Origin: Clostridiaceae bacterium
Lineage (GTDB): Bacteria; Bacillota; Clostridia; Acetivibrionales; DTU013
DNA: 64,000 nucleotides
Assembly: GCA_012519745.1 (NCBI GenBank)
Contig: JAAYPO010000082.1
Location: 1-64,000 of the forward strand
Direction of reading: 5' to 3'
Positions 1 through 10,022 of this stretch are shown in pieces (positions within the stretch are counted from its first letter, which is position 1; every line of letters begins with the position of its first letter). A program made the position numbers and the translations under genes. The notes beneath the pieces are model-generated. The model was not told the DNA's origin and made no database searches. It was given only the letters and a program-made list of their open reading frames with translations.

Positions 1-123
1 AGAAGTAAGGGGGACACGCCTCTGCAGGGAGAAGGACTCCGTTGGTTGAGGCATGAAACAGAAGTAAGGGGGACACGCCTCTGCAAGGAGAAGGACTCCG
101 TGGTTGAGGCATGTCCCCTTTTG
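1..123. repeat. Two tandem copies (period 59 bp) of a GGGGACA-type hairpin element; the second copy is complete with AAGGGGGACACGCCTC...GAGGCATGTCCCCTTTT
   Basis: Direct reading: 'agaagtaagggggacacgcctctgca.ggagaaggactccg.tggttgaggcatg' occurs at 1 and again at 60; complementary arms in copy 2. Confidence 0.85.
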
Positions 124-267
124 TAAGTTGTTGTTTTTGGGCGTGTAAATGAGGGAACAGAGATAGTGTTAAGCGACGACTTGTTGCACAAAAACACCCC
201 CTTTACCTGCAAATTTGAGAATTGCTCAAAATTTATTCATCAATAAATGATGATACGAGGTGATTTT

Positions 268-1800
268 ATGAAAAACAAATTGGTGGCACTGATCATTCTT
301 GATGGATTCGGTATAAATAACAGTTCTGACGGAAATGCCATAGCAGCTGCAAAAAAACCTAATCTGGACAGCTTCATGAAGCAATATCCCACAACCGTGA
401 TCCATACGAGCGGAATGGATGTCGGGCTTCCGAGAGGCCAGATGGGCAACTCCGAGGTAGGGCATACAAACATTGGAGCAGGACGGATAGTATATCAGGA
501 GCTTACAAGAATAACGAAGTCTATTCAGGATGGAGATTTTTTTGAAAAGCGTGAATTTATCGATGCAATAGAAAACTGTAAAAAGAATGGCACGAAGCTG
601 CATCTATACGGGCTGTTGTCTGACGGAGGAGTCCACAGCCACAACACGCATCTGTACGCATTGGTGGAATTGGCCAGGAGATATGGATTGAAGGATGTTT
701 TCATACATTGCTTCTTTGACGGCAGAGATGTGCCTCCGGATAGCTCAAAGGATTTTGTAAAGGAGCTTGAGGAAAAGCTGGCTGAGATTGGAACTGGCAG
801 CATCGCCAGCGTTATGGGCCGGTACTATGCTATGGACAGGGACAATCGCTGGGAAAGAGTAGTACAGGCTTATAATGCTATGGTACTTGGACAGGGTCTG
901 ACTGCAGAGTCGGCATCTGCTGCAGTTGCGGAGTCCTATGCCCGTCAGGAATTTGACGAATTTGTCAAGCCGACGGTTATAACAAAGGATGGAAAGCCTG
1001 TTGCAACCATTGGCAAAAATGATTCGATAATATTCTTCAATTTCAGGCCGGACAGGGCAAGAGAAATAACCAGGACTTTCGTGGATCCCGAGTTTACCGG
1101 ATTTGAAAGACCTAATGGATTTTTCCCGGTCCACTATGTCTGCATGACACAATATGATAAAACACTGCCCAATGTGAATGTGGCCTTCAAACCAGAAAGC
1201 CTGACCAATACATTCGGCGAGTACATCAGTAAAAATGGCCTGAAACAGCTCAGGATCGCGGAGACTGAGAAATATGCCCATGTCACATTCTTCTTTAATG
1301 GGGGAACTGAGACGATGTATGAAGGAGAGCACCGTGCACTGATCCCGTCTCCGAAGGTAGCCACATATGATCTGAAGCCTGAGATGAGTGCATATGAGGT
1401 AACAGAGGAGGTTCTCAAGAGGATCGACTCTAAACAATACGATGTAATAGTATTGAATTTTGCGAACTGTGATATGGTAGGACACACAGGCTTCTTTGAT
1501 GCGGCAAAGGCCGCTGTTGAAGCCATAGATCAATGTGTGGGAAAGATAGTCGAGGCAATACGGTCTCAGGACGGAGTCGCACTGATCACAGCCGACCACG
1601 GCAACGCAGAGCAGATGGTCGACTACGATACAGGCGGACCGTTTACGGCACATACTACAAACATAGTTCCGCTGATAGGAATCGGTTTGGGAGACAGGCA
1701 GTTGAAGGAAGGCCGCCTGGCAGACCTGGCGCCGACGATGCTGGAGCTGCTCGGTCTGGAAAAGCCTGCCGAAATGACCGGCGAGTCGCTGTTAAGGTAA
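268..1800 (+). CDS. gpmI: 2,3-bisphosphoglycerate-independent phosphoglycerate mutase
   Basis: [25 protein letters not shown]..., [34 protein letters not shown] motifs; RBS gaggtg before ATG 268. Confidence 0.97.
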   Translation: MKNKLVALIILDGFGINNSSDGNAIAAAKKPNLDSFMKQYPTTVIHTSGMDVGLPRGQMGNSEVGHTNIGAGRIVYQELTRITKSIQDGDFFEKREFIDAIENCKKNGTKLHLYGLLSDGGVHSHNTHLYALVELARRYGLKDVFIHCFFDGRDVPPDSSKDFVKELEEKLAEIGTGSIASVMGRYYAMDRDNRWERVVQAYNAMVLGQGLTAESASAAVAESYARQEFDEFVKPTVITKDGKPVATIGKNDSIIFFNFRPDRAREITRTFVDPEFTGFERPNGFFPVHYVCMTQYDKTLPNVNVAFKPESLTNTFGEYISKNGLKQLRIAETEKYAHVTFFFNGGTETMYEGEHRALIPSPKVATYDLKPEMSAYEVTEEVLKRIDSKQYDVIVLNFANCDMVGHTGFFDAAKAAVEAIDQCVGKIVEAIRSQDGVALITADHGNAEQMVDYDTGGPFTAHTTNIVPLIGIGLGDRQLKEGRLADLAPTMLELLGLEKPAEMTGESLLR

Positions 1801-2002
1801 GGGGACACTCCTTTGCAGGGGGGTATTCCTTAATGGATAAGGAATGTCCCCTTTTGATAGGTAAGGGGAGAACGAGGAAAGGGATACACCTCAGCAGCAA
1901 GCAGGAACCCAAGGCTGAGGTATGTCCCCTGAAGGATGGGAACAAAGGGACATATCCTGAGCTATGCATCGCAGCAAAGCTACTCAGGTGTGTCCCTTTA
2001 TA
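1797..2002. repeat. Three consecutive GGGGACA-family hairpins downstream of gpmI
   Basis: aaggggacactcctttgc...aaggaatgtcccctttt; aaagggatacacctcagc...gctgaggtatgtcccct; aaagggacatatcctgag...ctcaggtgtgtcccttta. Confidence 0.8.
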
Positions 2003-2022
2003 TATGTCCGCATCTTGCGGAA

Positions 2023-2163
2023 TGTACAAAAATTCAAGTAAAGGGCACTTTTTGGGAAATAATCGTGAAATTATTCCATAAATAGATTACATAAGCCATG
2101 CGTTTTTTACTATATGTTAACTTGTATTTGGAAAATAGTCACCTTTACTTGAATTTTTGTACA
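2023..2163. mobile_element. Putative 141-bp MITE-like element with perfect 22-bp terminal inverted repeats
   Basis: TGTACAAAAATTCAAGTAAAGG (2023-2044) and CCTTTACTTGAATTTTTGTACA (2142-2163) are exact reverse complements. Confidence 0.6.
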
Positions 2164-2194
2164 GTCGAACAACCAGACGGTAAGGCGGCGGAGT

Positions 2195-2347
2195 GTCTGG
2201 TCATCTGGGGAGTCGGGTCATCCGGAGTGTCGGGTCATTTGGGGAGTCTGGTCATCTGGGGAGTCGGGTCATCCGGAGTGTCGGGTCATCTGGGGGGGCG
2301 GGTCATCTGGGGGGTCAGGTCATCTGGGGAGTCTGGTCATCCGGAGA
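2195..2347. repeat. G-rich minisatellite, nine 17-bp units
   Basis: Units such as GTCTGGTCATCTGGGGA / GTCGGGTCATCCGGAGT / GTCGGGTCATTTGGGGA; units 1-2 identical to units 4-5. Confidence 0.95.
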
Positions 2348-2379
2348 ACCTCCGGCCTTTGCAGAGCGCTGCGGTCTGC

Positions 2380-3984
2380 CTAAGTGCCTCCGTCCTTCTT
2401 GTATTCATAGATGGTCTTGCCGGTGATCTTTTTGAAGAGCTTGGAGAAGTATTTGGGGTCTGTGTATCCTACCTTCAGGCTGACCTCACTTATCGTCATC
2501 GACGGGATCATGATCAGCTTCTTTGCATTTTCTATCCTGACGATTGTCTTATAGTCTATGAAGCTCATGCCTGTCTGCTTCTTGAACAGCTCGCTCAGAT
2601 AGGCAGGGCTCAGGTGCACATGCCGGGCGACCTGTTCCAGGCTGATGTCCCCCGCATAATTGCTTTCGATCACTTTCTTTGCATTTTCAATGAGGTTAGT
2701 GCTGTCAACAGGATTCTTATCATGATAAAAATCAAAAATATGCTGCAGCAGGGTTTTTACATAATCATCCAGATCCGACAAGAAGACCATATCTCTTATC
2801 TTCTCATAGGGTTGCTCGCCTGAGATGGTGGACTCCTGACGGAGGAAGGGCAGTTGGATGTTGAGCATTATGATGATGGATTGTATGAATTGCCAGTAAA
2901 ACTCTTTTACAAGCTCGGGTCTGAAACCCTTGCCCTCCGAAATAAGGGATCTGGTCACGCCATCTATATACGAGACTGCTGTTTGCAGATTGGAAAGCTT
3001 GATGTTCAGTATTATCTTGTTGAGGATTTCTTCGGATAGCGAAAGCTTTGGATCAGCCGACAGGCAGTTAGCCGAGTACTGCGCAAATGTGCCGCGGCCG
3101 TTCCAGAACCTGGTACCAAGTGCCTGTACTGCATCGGGCAACAGCTTTTGTATCATGCAGGGTGTATGTGTCTCCCCGCTGAGACCGCATGAAATGCTGA
3201 GACCATGCTTTTTTTCCAATATACGCCTACAGACATCGAATGCCTTTTTGAGCCCCTGTACCGCCTTTTGTCCGCATGCCAGTGAAACCACCAGGTTTTT
3301 ATCCTGAGCCGGATGGAATGTGACGGCACCGGCATATCTTTTCATGGACCGATTTACAAGGGCTTTATAATGCTCATATATTTCAGGCTCCCCGCCGGAC
3401 AGAACATTTTCATCCGGGGCCGTAAGGCATAGAATGAATGAACTGCTTTTTTCAAAACCGCTGCAGTACTTTCTGAATTCACTCTTTATGTTTTCCACAG
3501 TCAGACTGTTGTGGGATATGAGTCTGTTCAGGAATGCTTCGCACATGACAGGGAAGGCTTTTTCATATTGCTCCTGCCTTGTTTCCTTTTCTCTGATCAG
3601 CCTTTCTGCCTCCCACAGCTCATCGATCATCCTCTCCAGGACCTGTATCAGTTCGTTTTCATCCACCGGCTTCAGAAGGTAATCCTTTATACCATATTTC
3701 ATGGCCGTTTTTGCGTATTCAAAATCGTTATAGCCGCTGATCACAGCGATTTTAATATCAGGCAGCAGAGTGCGTATCTCGCTTATCAGCTCAAGGCCGT
3801 TAAGTCCCGGCATCATAATATCTGTCAGCAATATATCAGGTTCGTGCCGGCGGCAGAGCTCCAGAGCCTCTATCCCGTTGGCAGCTTCACTTGACAGTAC
3901 CAGATCCAGCTTTTCAAATGGTATTATGGATTTGATCGCTGTCCTCACCCATTTTTCATCATCTGCGATAATAAGCTTGAGCAT
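2380..3984 (-). CDS. YesN-like response regulator, receiver plus C-terminal AraC-type HTH
   Basis: MLKLIIADDEKWVRTAIKSII...DILLTDIMMPGLNGLELI...LLKPVDENEL; C-terminal HVHLSPAYLSELFKKQTGMSFIDY...VGYTDPKYFSKLFKKITGKT. Confidence 0.95.
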   Translation of the reverse strand: MLKLIIADDEKWVRTAIKSIIPFEKLDLVLSSEAANGIEALELCRRHEPDILLTDIMMPGLNGLELISEIRTLLPDIKIAVISGYNDFEYAKTAMKYGIKDYLLKPVDENELIQVLERMIDELWEAERLIREKETRQEQYEKAFPVMCEAFLNRLISHNSLTVENIKSEFRKYCSGFEKSSSFILCLTAPDENVLSGGEPEIYEHYKALVNRSMKRYAGAVTFHPAQDKNLVVSLACGQKAVQGLKKAFDVCRRILEKKHGLSISCGLSGETHTPCMIQKLLPDAVQALGTRFWNGRGTFAQYSANCLSADPKLSLSEEILNKIILNIKLSNLQTAVSYIDGVTRSLISEGKGFRPELVKEFYWQFIQSIIIMLNIQLPFLRQESTISGEQPYEKIRDMVFLSDLDDYVKTLLQHIFDFYHDKNPVDSTNLIENAKKVIESNYAGDISLEQVARHVHLSPAYLSELFKKQTGMSFIDYKTIVRIENAKKLIMIPSMTISEVSLKVGYTDPKYFSKLFKKITGKTIYEYKKDGGT

Positions 3985-3996
3985 TGTATCAGCCTC

Positions 3997-5853
3997 CTAG
4001 CTTTCTTTAACGGCAGGTAGTGTTATTTCCACTGTCGTGCCGGCCAGCGCATCTCTGAACCTCAGTCCGTACTGCTCACCAAAGTAAAGCCTGATACGTG
4101 AGTTTACATTCATTACGCCTATACCGGTCCCGGTGCGCACACCTTCGTCAGTGCTTCTGCTCTTGTCATTTGTAAGGGATCTGTTCAGTTCCTCGAGTTT
4201 TTTTGGCGGGATGCCAAGGCCGTCATCGGATATGATCAGCTTAATGTTGCTTTCCAGGGACAATATCTCAATTTTGATCGTTCCCTTTCCAAGCTTCATC
4301 TCCAGACCATGCTTGATAGAATTTTCTATCAGCGGCTGCAGTGTCAGCTTAAGTATCTTGTAATTCATCAGTTCAGGCGGTATGTTGTATTCAAGCTCAA
4401 ATTTATCTTCAAATCTGAAATTCTGTATGGATATATAGTTCTCCAGATGCTGGAGCTCCTCCTTTACCGAAACCAGGACCCGCTCGCTTATGCTGTAACG
4501 GAAGAGCAAAGACAGGGATTTGGACATGGAGGCAATCTCGTGAATGCCGTGATAGAGCGCTGCGCCGCGTATGGATTCCAGAGTATTGTATAGAAAATGG
4601 GGATTGATCTGATTTTGCAGCGAGTTGAGCTCTGCTTCCTTTTGACTCAGCTTTATACTGCTTATCTTATTGATTAGATAGTCTACTTCAGAGGTACTGC
4701 CTGCAGCAGAGTCATTTTTCCGTACCTGGAGCAGTGGTATCTGGCCTTCGGCGCCGGGATACTGGTTTTCATAATCAGAAATGACTGCTGTCAGCTCATT
4801 GATGGGCTTGAGCAATCCCAATGTAACACCCAGATATATAAGGAGCACGAGTCCGAACAGTACAAGGACGACTGTAAGCATCGGACTGCGCAGCCACAGC
4901 CGTTCCGATACATTCGAGGCCGGATTGAGGTCGATGAAGATCCATTCCTGGGCAGCATAATCAGTATAGGTCATGAAATAATCAGAGCCTTTGTAATTGA
5001 CCGGCACAAAGCTTTTGTCTCCGGCCCTCATTGCCGAAATAATGGCCTCATCAGCCTTGGTGGTTAGCTTTCCCCTGTCACGGCTGTAAAGGATATTGCC
5101 CTCCCGGTCGAGTATGAGCCTCTCTGCAGCTTTGTGTCCCCCATTGGAGTCAGGGCCGTATCCATCTGAGACTATCAGAAAATCAGAAAGAAGACTGTAG
5201 TTGAAATCAAAGAGCAGGACAGAGGGCGGTGCCGTGTCTATTCCGGCATTCAATGATTTTGCGGCACTCAGGACCATTTTATTGACACCTTCGGAATAGA
5301 AACGCTGCGTGGTGCCCAGCATAACGATATTCCCTGTGTCTGCAGATGCATCCATGAACCATTTCTGGGATGAAGGGCTGCTGATGACAGCATGGGCTGA
5401 ATCCGGTCCGTAGGACGCGATGATGCCGCCTTCGTTGATCACATATACGGCCGATAATGCATTTTGCTGTGCCGGTGAGAAATTGTCCTTTATCATAGCG
5501 GATAGTATGTCAGAGCTTTCCGCGCCGGCGGATGTGCTTGTCAGATGCTCCGCATCCTCCGTACCTATCGCCGAGGCTGCCATATGTATGGTGAGCTTTA
5601 GCTCATCAAGGTAATTGCCGATGAGCTCCTTTTCCTGAGTGATCCTTGAAACCGCCGCGTTGTAAGACATTTCTTCCGCAAGTGAACGCGTGTGGGAATA
5701 GAGTATGGCAACCGTCAGTAACGACGGGATCATAACAAGCAGAAAAAAGTACATGGTGATCCTGGATTTCAGTCTCATGTACAGCTTGCTGATGCTTTGT
5801 GCTTTGCGGTATGCTTTGCCGAAGCGGACAGGAAATATTTTCATTATGTACAC
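3997..5853 (-). CDS. YesM-like sensor histidine kinase with large extracytoplasmic sensor region
   Basis: INPHFLYNTLESIRG H-box, LQPLIENSIKHG, DDGLGIPP, TGIGVMNVNSRIRLYFG; N-terminal TM plus ~250-aa external region and second TM. Confidence 0.94.
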   Translation of the reverse strand: MYIMKIFPVRFGKAYRKAQSISKLYMRLKSRITMYFFLLVMIPSLLTVAILYSHTRSLAEEMSYNAAVSRITQEKELIGNYLDELKLTIHMAASAIGTEDAEHLTSTSAGAESSDILSAMIKDNFSPAQQNALSAVYVINEGGIIASYGPDSAHAVISSPSSQKWFMDASADTGNIVMLGTTQRFYSEGVNKMVLSAAKSLNAGIDTAPPSVLLFDFNYSLLSDFLIVSDGYGPDSNGGHKAAERLILDREGNILYSRDRGKLTTKADEAIISAMRAGDKSFVPVNYKGSDYFMTYTDYAAQEWIFIDLNPASNVSERLWLRSPMLTVVLVLFGLVLLIYLGVTLGLLKPINELTAVISDYENQYPGAEGQIPLLQVRKNDSAAGSTSEVDYLINKISSIKLSQKEAELNSLQNQINPHFLYNTLESIRGAALYHGIHEIASMSKSLSLLFRYSISERVLVSVKEELQHLENYISIQNFRFEDKFELEYNIPPELMNYKILKLTLQPLIENSIKHGLEMKLGKGTIKIEILSLESNIKLIISDDGLGIPPKKLEELNRSLTNDKSRSTDEGVRTGTGIGVMNVNSRIRLYFGEQYGLRFRDALAGTTVEITLPAVKES

Positions 5854-5974
5854 CTCATTGTTATTTTATTAAATCCATACTAAAAAAGCAAACGTAAATG
5901 ATCCGTACAAAAAAAAGACACCCTCATCAAAAAAAAACCATCTATCTATATACCCGGTATAATGCTAAAATGAA

Positions 5975-7057
5975 ATGAAACTGGATAAATCCGACTTTTA
6001 TCGTGAGGTGTTGAAATTGACTAGAATCTATCAAAGCAGGTGCAGCAAGGTCATACGCAATATGACAGCCATTGTTCTTGCTGCTTTTTTTACGACGGCA
6101 CTCTCTGGATGCTATTTCTTTCCAAAGGAGGAGGAAGTTCTTGCTCCACCGATAAAAGTGCCGGATGAGATCACATATGAGACCATCGAAGTCAAGAGGG
6201 GAACTATCGAAAACACGATCAGATGTCCCGGCAGCTTTGTTTCCGTGTCACAAAAGGATCTGTTCTATGAGGACAGAGGCGGCAGACTAAAGGAAGTATA
6301 TGTCGTGTTGGGTCAGAATGTCAAAAAGGGCGAGGTTCTGGCTGAGATAGATACTGATAATATAGTGAATGATATAAAGCTTCAGGAGCTGGCAGTGCAG
6401 AGATCCCAGCTGCTTTACGATGACGCAAAGACCCGTTATGAAATAGATGGGGGCAGCAGGACAGAGCTGGAGATGGCAAGACTGGACTACGAATCGAACC
6501 TGCTGAGGCTCGAAAATCTGAAAACCGAACTGCAAAAAGCCAGGCTGGTTTCTCCAATAGACGGACAGGTCATATATGTAACAGGTACTAAGCTTGGAGA
6601 ATATGTAAATGCATTCCAGACCGTTGTCAGGATCGCCGATCCGATGCATCTGCAGCTGAGACATTCGCAGGACAAGGTGAACAGCTTTAGTTTGGGCATG
6701 AAGGCTACAGTGAAGATCGACAATGAGGAGTATGAAGCAGAGGTGACAATGACACCTGCAGAAGCTCCGGAGGATGCGGACGAGCAGTCCAAAAAATCGG
6801 TATTCCTGAGGGTGGACAACATCCCTGATACTGTCAGGATCGGAAAGAACGCGACCATCAGCCTGACCCTCGAAAGGCAGGAGGATGTCATCATCATTCC
6901 CAAACAGGTCATCAATAACTTTGCAAACAGGAAATTTGTCAATGTGTTGAAGGACAATATCCGGGAAGAGCGTGATATCGAGGTGGGCATACAGAATGAT
7001 ACGGAGGCCGAAGTAATCAAGGGTCTTGAAGAGGGAGAACTGATCATAATCAGATAA
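5975..7057 (+). CDS. HlyD/MacA-like periplasmic adaptor-type lipoprotein (efflux subunit)
   Basis: Lipobox-like LSGC; GRLKEVYVVLGQNVKKGEVLAEIDTDNIVND; VSPIDGQVIYV; C-terminal VLKDNIREERDIEVGIQNDTEAEVIKGLEEGE. Exact start uncertain. Confidence 0.9.
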   Translation: MKLDKSDFYREVLKLTRIYQSRCSKVIRNMTAIVLAAFFTTALSGCYFFPKEEEVLAPPIKVPDEITYETIEVKRGTIENTIRCPGSFVSVSQKDLFYEDRGGRLKEVYVVLGQNVKKGEVLAEIDTDNIVNDIKLQELAVQRSQLLYDDAKTRYEIDGGSRTELEMARLDYESNLLRLENLKTELQKARLVSPIDGQVIYVTGTKLGEYVNAFQTVVRIADPMHLQLRHSQDKVNSFSLGMKATVKIDNEEYEAEVTMTPAEAPEDADEQSKKSVFLRVDNIPDTVRIGKNATISLTLERQEDVIIIPKQVINNFANRKFVNVLKDNIREERDIEVGIQNDTEAEVIKGLEEGELIIIR

Positions 7058-7121
7058 AGCTTCTGCGGTGCCGACAGTTTTGTCGGATATGGAATAAGCT
7101 CTGGAATGGAGGCGCTTTGGT

Positions 7122-9971
7122 TTGCTCAAGACAGTAATCAGAAGGATGTTCAGCAACTTCTGGATGATAATATGCCTGCTTTTGGGATCTATCCTGACAA
7201 CGGCACTGGTCAGCTGTATACCGATATACACAGATGGTATAATGCAAAGGATGCTGACTAAGGACATGGAAAGATTCCAGCTGGATACAGGAAAATTTCC
7301 CGGAGAATATCAGGTCACGGCAACGCTCAACTACAATTTCAAGCATGAGGACAGGGTAAGGGCACTGCGCTATTTTGACAAGGAGATCCTGACAAATAAG
7401 ATACCTCAGTTGGATCTGCCCTTGTATTATGTTTCTCAGGGCTTTACAATGGGGGACCTTAAGATACCCCTGACAATAGAAGAAAAATATGATCACACAA
7501 GTGACCTGATGTTTGCACAGCTGGGGACCCTTTCCGGCATCGAGGACCATATAAAGATAACGAACGGCAGGATGTATTCAAAAGAAAGAGTCGATGGGGT
7601 CATCGAAGTGATAGCGTCACAGCAGGCAATGAAAATGCAGAACCTGCTGCTGGACAAGGAATACATACTCCTGAATCCGATCAAGGACTATACCGAAGCC
7701 TGCAGGGTCAAACTGGTAGGTGTATACACTTACAAGGATGCCAGCGATGTCTATTGGACCCATGGGCTGTCAAGACACAATATGGAATTCATGATGGACT
7801 TTGAATTGTTCGGCAGAGACTTCCTTGTCGATGAAAACAGCATGGTCACGGAGGCACAGTGGAACTGTGGATTTGATTATCACAGCATAACACTGGAGAA
7901 CCTGTCGAGACTGGCGAATGTATATGAGGAGCAGGAGAAGTGGTTTGCAAGATACAGAAGCAGCCTGGATTTTGAGATGCCTGTGAGCACCATACTCAGC
8001 CGGTACAACGAACGGGCAAAGCAGCTCAGGAACATGCTGTGGGTACTGACGGTACCTGTGCTTATCATGCTTACCTTCTACATTTTCATGGTGTCGCAGC
8101 TCATTGTAAGCCACGACGAGAATAGCATCAATGTGTTTAAAAGCAGAGGAGCCAGCAAAAGCCAGATATTCCTAAGCTATCTGATGGAAAGCGGCTTGAT
8201 AGCCGGTGTTGCATTTATATTCGGACCTCTTCTTGGTATCTTTATCTGCGGCATCCTGGGGTCGTCAAACGGATTTATGGAGTTTGTCCAAAGGACTGCG
8301 CTGCCTGTTTCATTGACTCCCAAGGTATATTTGTACTCATTGGGGGCAGTTTTTGTAATGATCATTACAATGCTGGCTCCTGTTGTCGCCGCATCCCGCA
8401 GCACTATCGTAAAATACAAGCAGGAAAAATCCCGTATGAAGAAAGCAGCCATATGGAAAAAGTTCTTCCTCGACATTGTACTGCTGCTCATAGCAGGCTA
8501 CGGGATCTACAGATACCAGCAACAGCAGAAGGTGCTGGAAGCCACCGGAATATCGGCCAACGAGCTGCAGATAGATCCGCTTTTGTTCCTGACATCGACG
8601 GTGTTTGTTCTTGGCGCCGGGCTTCTGTTTATTAGGCTCTATCCGTATCTGATCAGAGCTATATACTGGCTGGGCAGAAAGTTCTGGACGCCGGTACCCT
8701 ATATATCACTGATCCAGGTGGGCAGATCAAGAGGTCAGGAACAATTCCTCATGCTGTTTATAATACTTGCGATTTCAACAGGACTGTTCAATGCGAATTC
8801 AGCAAGAACAGTGAACAAGAACATCGAAGACAAGATCAGGTATTCCATCGGAGCGGACGTGCGGCTGAAGGCATTATGGGATGATAATCAGCTTCCGGTG
8901 ATGCCGGGACTGCCCCAGGCGGAAAAGGACAAGATAAAACAGCCGCCGCTGAGGTATTATGAGCCAAACTTCAATGATTATGAAAGCCTTCCCGGGGCAG
9001 AGCTTGCCACAAAAGTACTTTACAGGGAAGACGGTGTTATGCAGACCACATTGTCCTGGGCGGACAATATACACATAATGGGCATCATACCAGATGAGTT
9101 TGCAAAGGTGGCGTGGTTCAGGAACGACCTGCTGCCTTATCATATAAATGATTATATCAATCTGATGGTGGACGCGCCAAAGTCATTCCTGGTTTCGGCG
9201 AACCTGAAGGAGAAATACAAGCTCAAGGAGGGCGACACCATCCATATTTCCTGGGGAGACCAGAATTATCTGGAGGGCGTGATATACGCCTTTGTGGATT
9301 ACTGGCCCACCTACAATCCCAATCCGGTCACAAAGGGAAAGGAGCCCCCCGGACTGATTGTTGCCAACCTGTCATACATCCAGAACAAGATGGCGCTCCA
9401 GCCCTATGAGGTTTGGATAAAGAAGACGGAGGATGCAACAGACAAGCAGATAAATGACAAGATCGTCGAAAAGGATATGCAGCTGGTCAAGCTCCAATAT
9501 ACGGACCAGGAGCTTGTAAAGATGAAAAACGATGCATTGCTCCAGGGTATGAACGGCATGCTGACACTCGGCTTCATTGCATCTATGCTCATAAGCCTGC
9601 TGGGCTTTCTGATATACTGGATCATATCAATACAGGGCAGGGTGCTGCAGTTCGGTATATTGAGGGCCATGGGAATGTCACTGACCAAGGTGATAGGTAT
9701 GCTGGCCTGCGAACAGCTGCTTGTGTCAGGAGCTGCTATACTTATCGGTATATTGATAGGCGGCATCATGGGTGATCTGTTCATACCGCTCCTTCAGATC
9801 ATGTACAGCTCAGCCGACCAGGTCCCTCCATTCAAGATAATGGCAAATGGGGCAGATTATATAAAGGTGTATGCAGTGATAGGAACGATGATCTCGATGG
9901 GATTCCTGATACTCTGGAGGATAATTTCCAGGATCAAGATCGACCAGGCAGTCAAGCTTGGAGAGGACTGA
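7122..9971 (+). CDS. ABC transporter permease, FtsX/MacB-like, large extracytoplasmic domain
   Basis: 949 aa; N-terminal TM, FtsX-like helices (INVFKSRGASKSQIF, FGILRAMGMSLTKVIGML), C-terminal TM block. Confidence 0.9.
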   Translation: MLKTVIRRMFSNFWMIICLLLGSILTTALVSCIPIYTDGIMQRMLTKDMERFQLDTGKFPGEYQVTATLNYNFKHEDRVRALRYFDKEILTNKIPQLDLPLYYVSQGFTMGDLKIPLTIEEKYDHTSDLMFAQLGTLSGIEDHIKITNGRMYSKERVDGVIEVIASQQAMKMQNLLLDKEYILLNPIKDYTEACRVKLVGVYTYKDASDVYWTHGLSRHNMEFMMDFELFGRDFLVDENSMVTEAQWNCGFDYHSITLENLSRLANVYEEQEKWFARYRSSLDFEMPVSTILSRYNERAKQLRNMLWVLTVPVLIMLTFYIFMVSQLIVSHDENSINVFKSRGASKSQIFLSYLMESGLIAGVAFIFGPLLGIFICGILGSSNGFMEFVQRTALPVSLTPKVYLYSLGAVFVMIITMLAPVVAASRSTIVKYKQEKSRMKKAAIWKKFFLDIVLLLIAGYGIYRYQQQQKVLEATGISANELQIDPLLFLTSTVFVLGAGLLFIRLYPYLIRAIYWLGRKFWTPVPYISLIQVGRSRGQEQFLMLFIILAISTGLFNANSARTVNKNIEDKIRYSIGADVRLKALWDDNQLPVMPGLPQAEKDKIKQPPLRYYEPNFNDYESLPGAELATKVLYREDGVMQTTLSWADNIHIMGIIPDEFAKVAWFRNDLLPYHINDYINLMVDAPKSFLVSANLKEKYKLKEGDTIHISWGDQNYLEGVIYAFVDYWPTYNPNPVTKGKEPPGLIVANLSYIQNKMALQPYEVWIKKTEDATDKQINDKIVEKDMQLVKLQYTDQELVKMKNDALLQGMNGMLTLGFIASMLISLLGFLIYWIISIQGRVLQFGILRAMGMSLTKVIGMLACEQLLVSGAAILIGILIGGIMGDLFIPLLQIMYSSADQVPPFKIMANGADYIKVYAVIGTMISMGFLILWRIISRIKIDQAVKLGED

Positions 9972-10022
9972 TGCTGCAATAGGGATATTTGCTGCGGGAA
10001 AGGCCGCTTATGGAGGTATTGT

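Noticed and set aside
1-123. CRISPR-like paired repeats at the window start
   Set aside because: Only two copies, each an internally palindromic hairpin; matches the dispersed GGGGACA family instead
745-1653. 302-aa antisense ORF inside gpmI
   Set aside because: Opposite strand of a clear gpmI CDS; Cys/His-rich shadow translation typical of antisense frames
1533-2081. ORF overlapping the gpmI 3' end as a gene
   Set aside because: Out of frame with the well-supported gpmI CDS and continues through hairpin repeats; no recognisable protein features
2195-2347. CRISPR array from regularly repeated 17-bp units
   Set aside because: Units are contiguous with no unique spacers, are too short, and no cas genes are present; it is a minisatellite
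2098-2823. ORF of 241 aa through the minisatellite
   Set aside because: Translated repeat plus antisense of the response-regulator CDS; no RBS or homology-like motif
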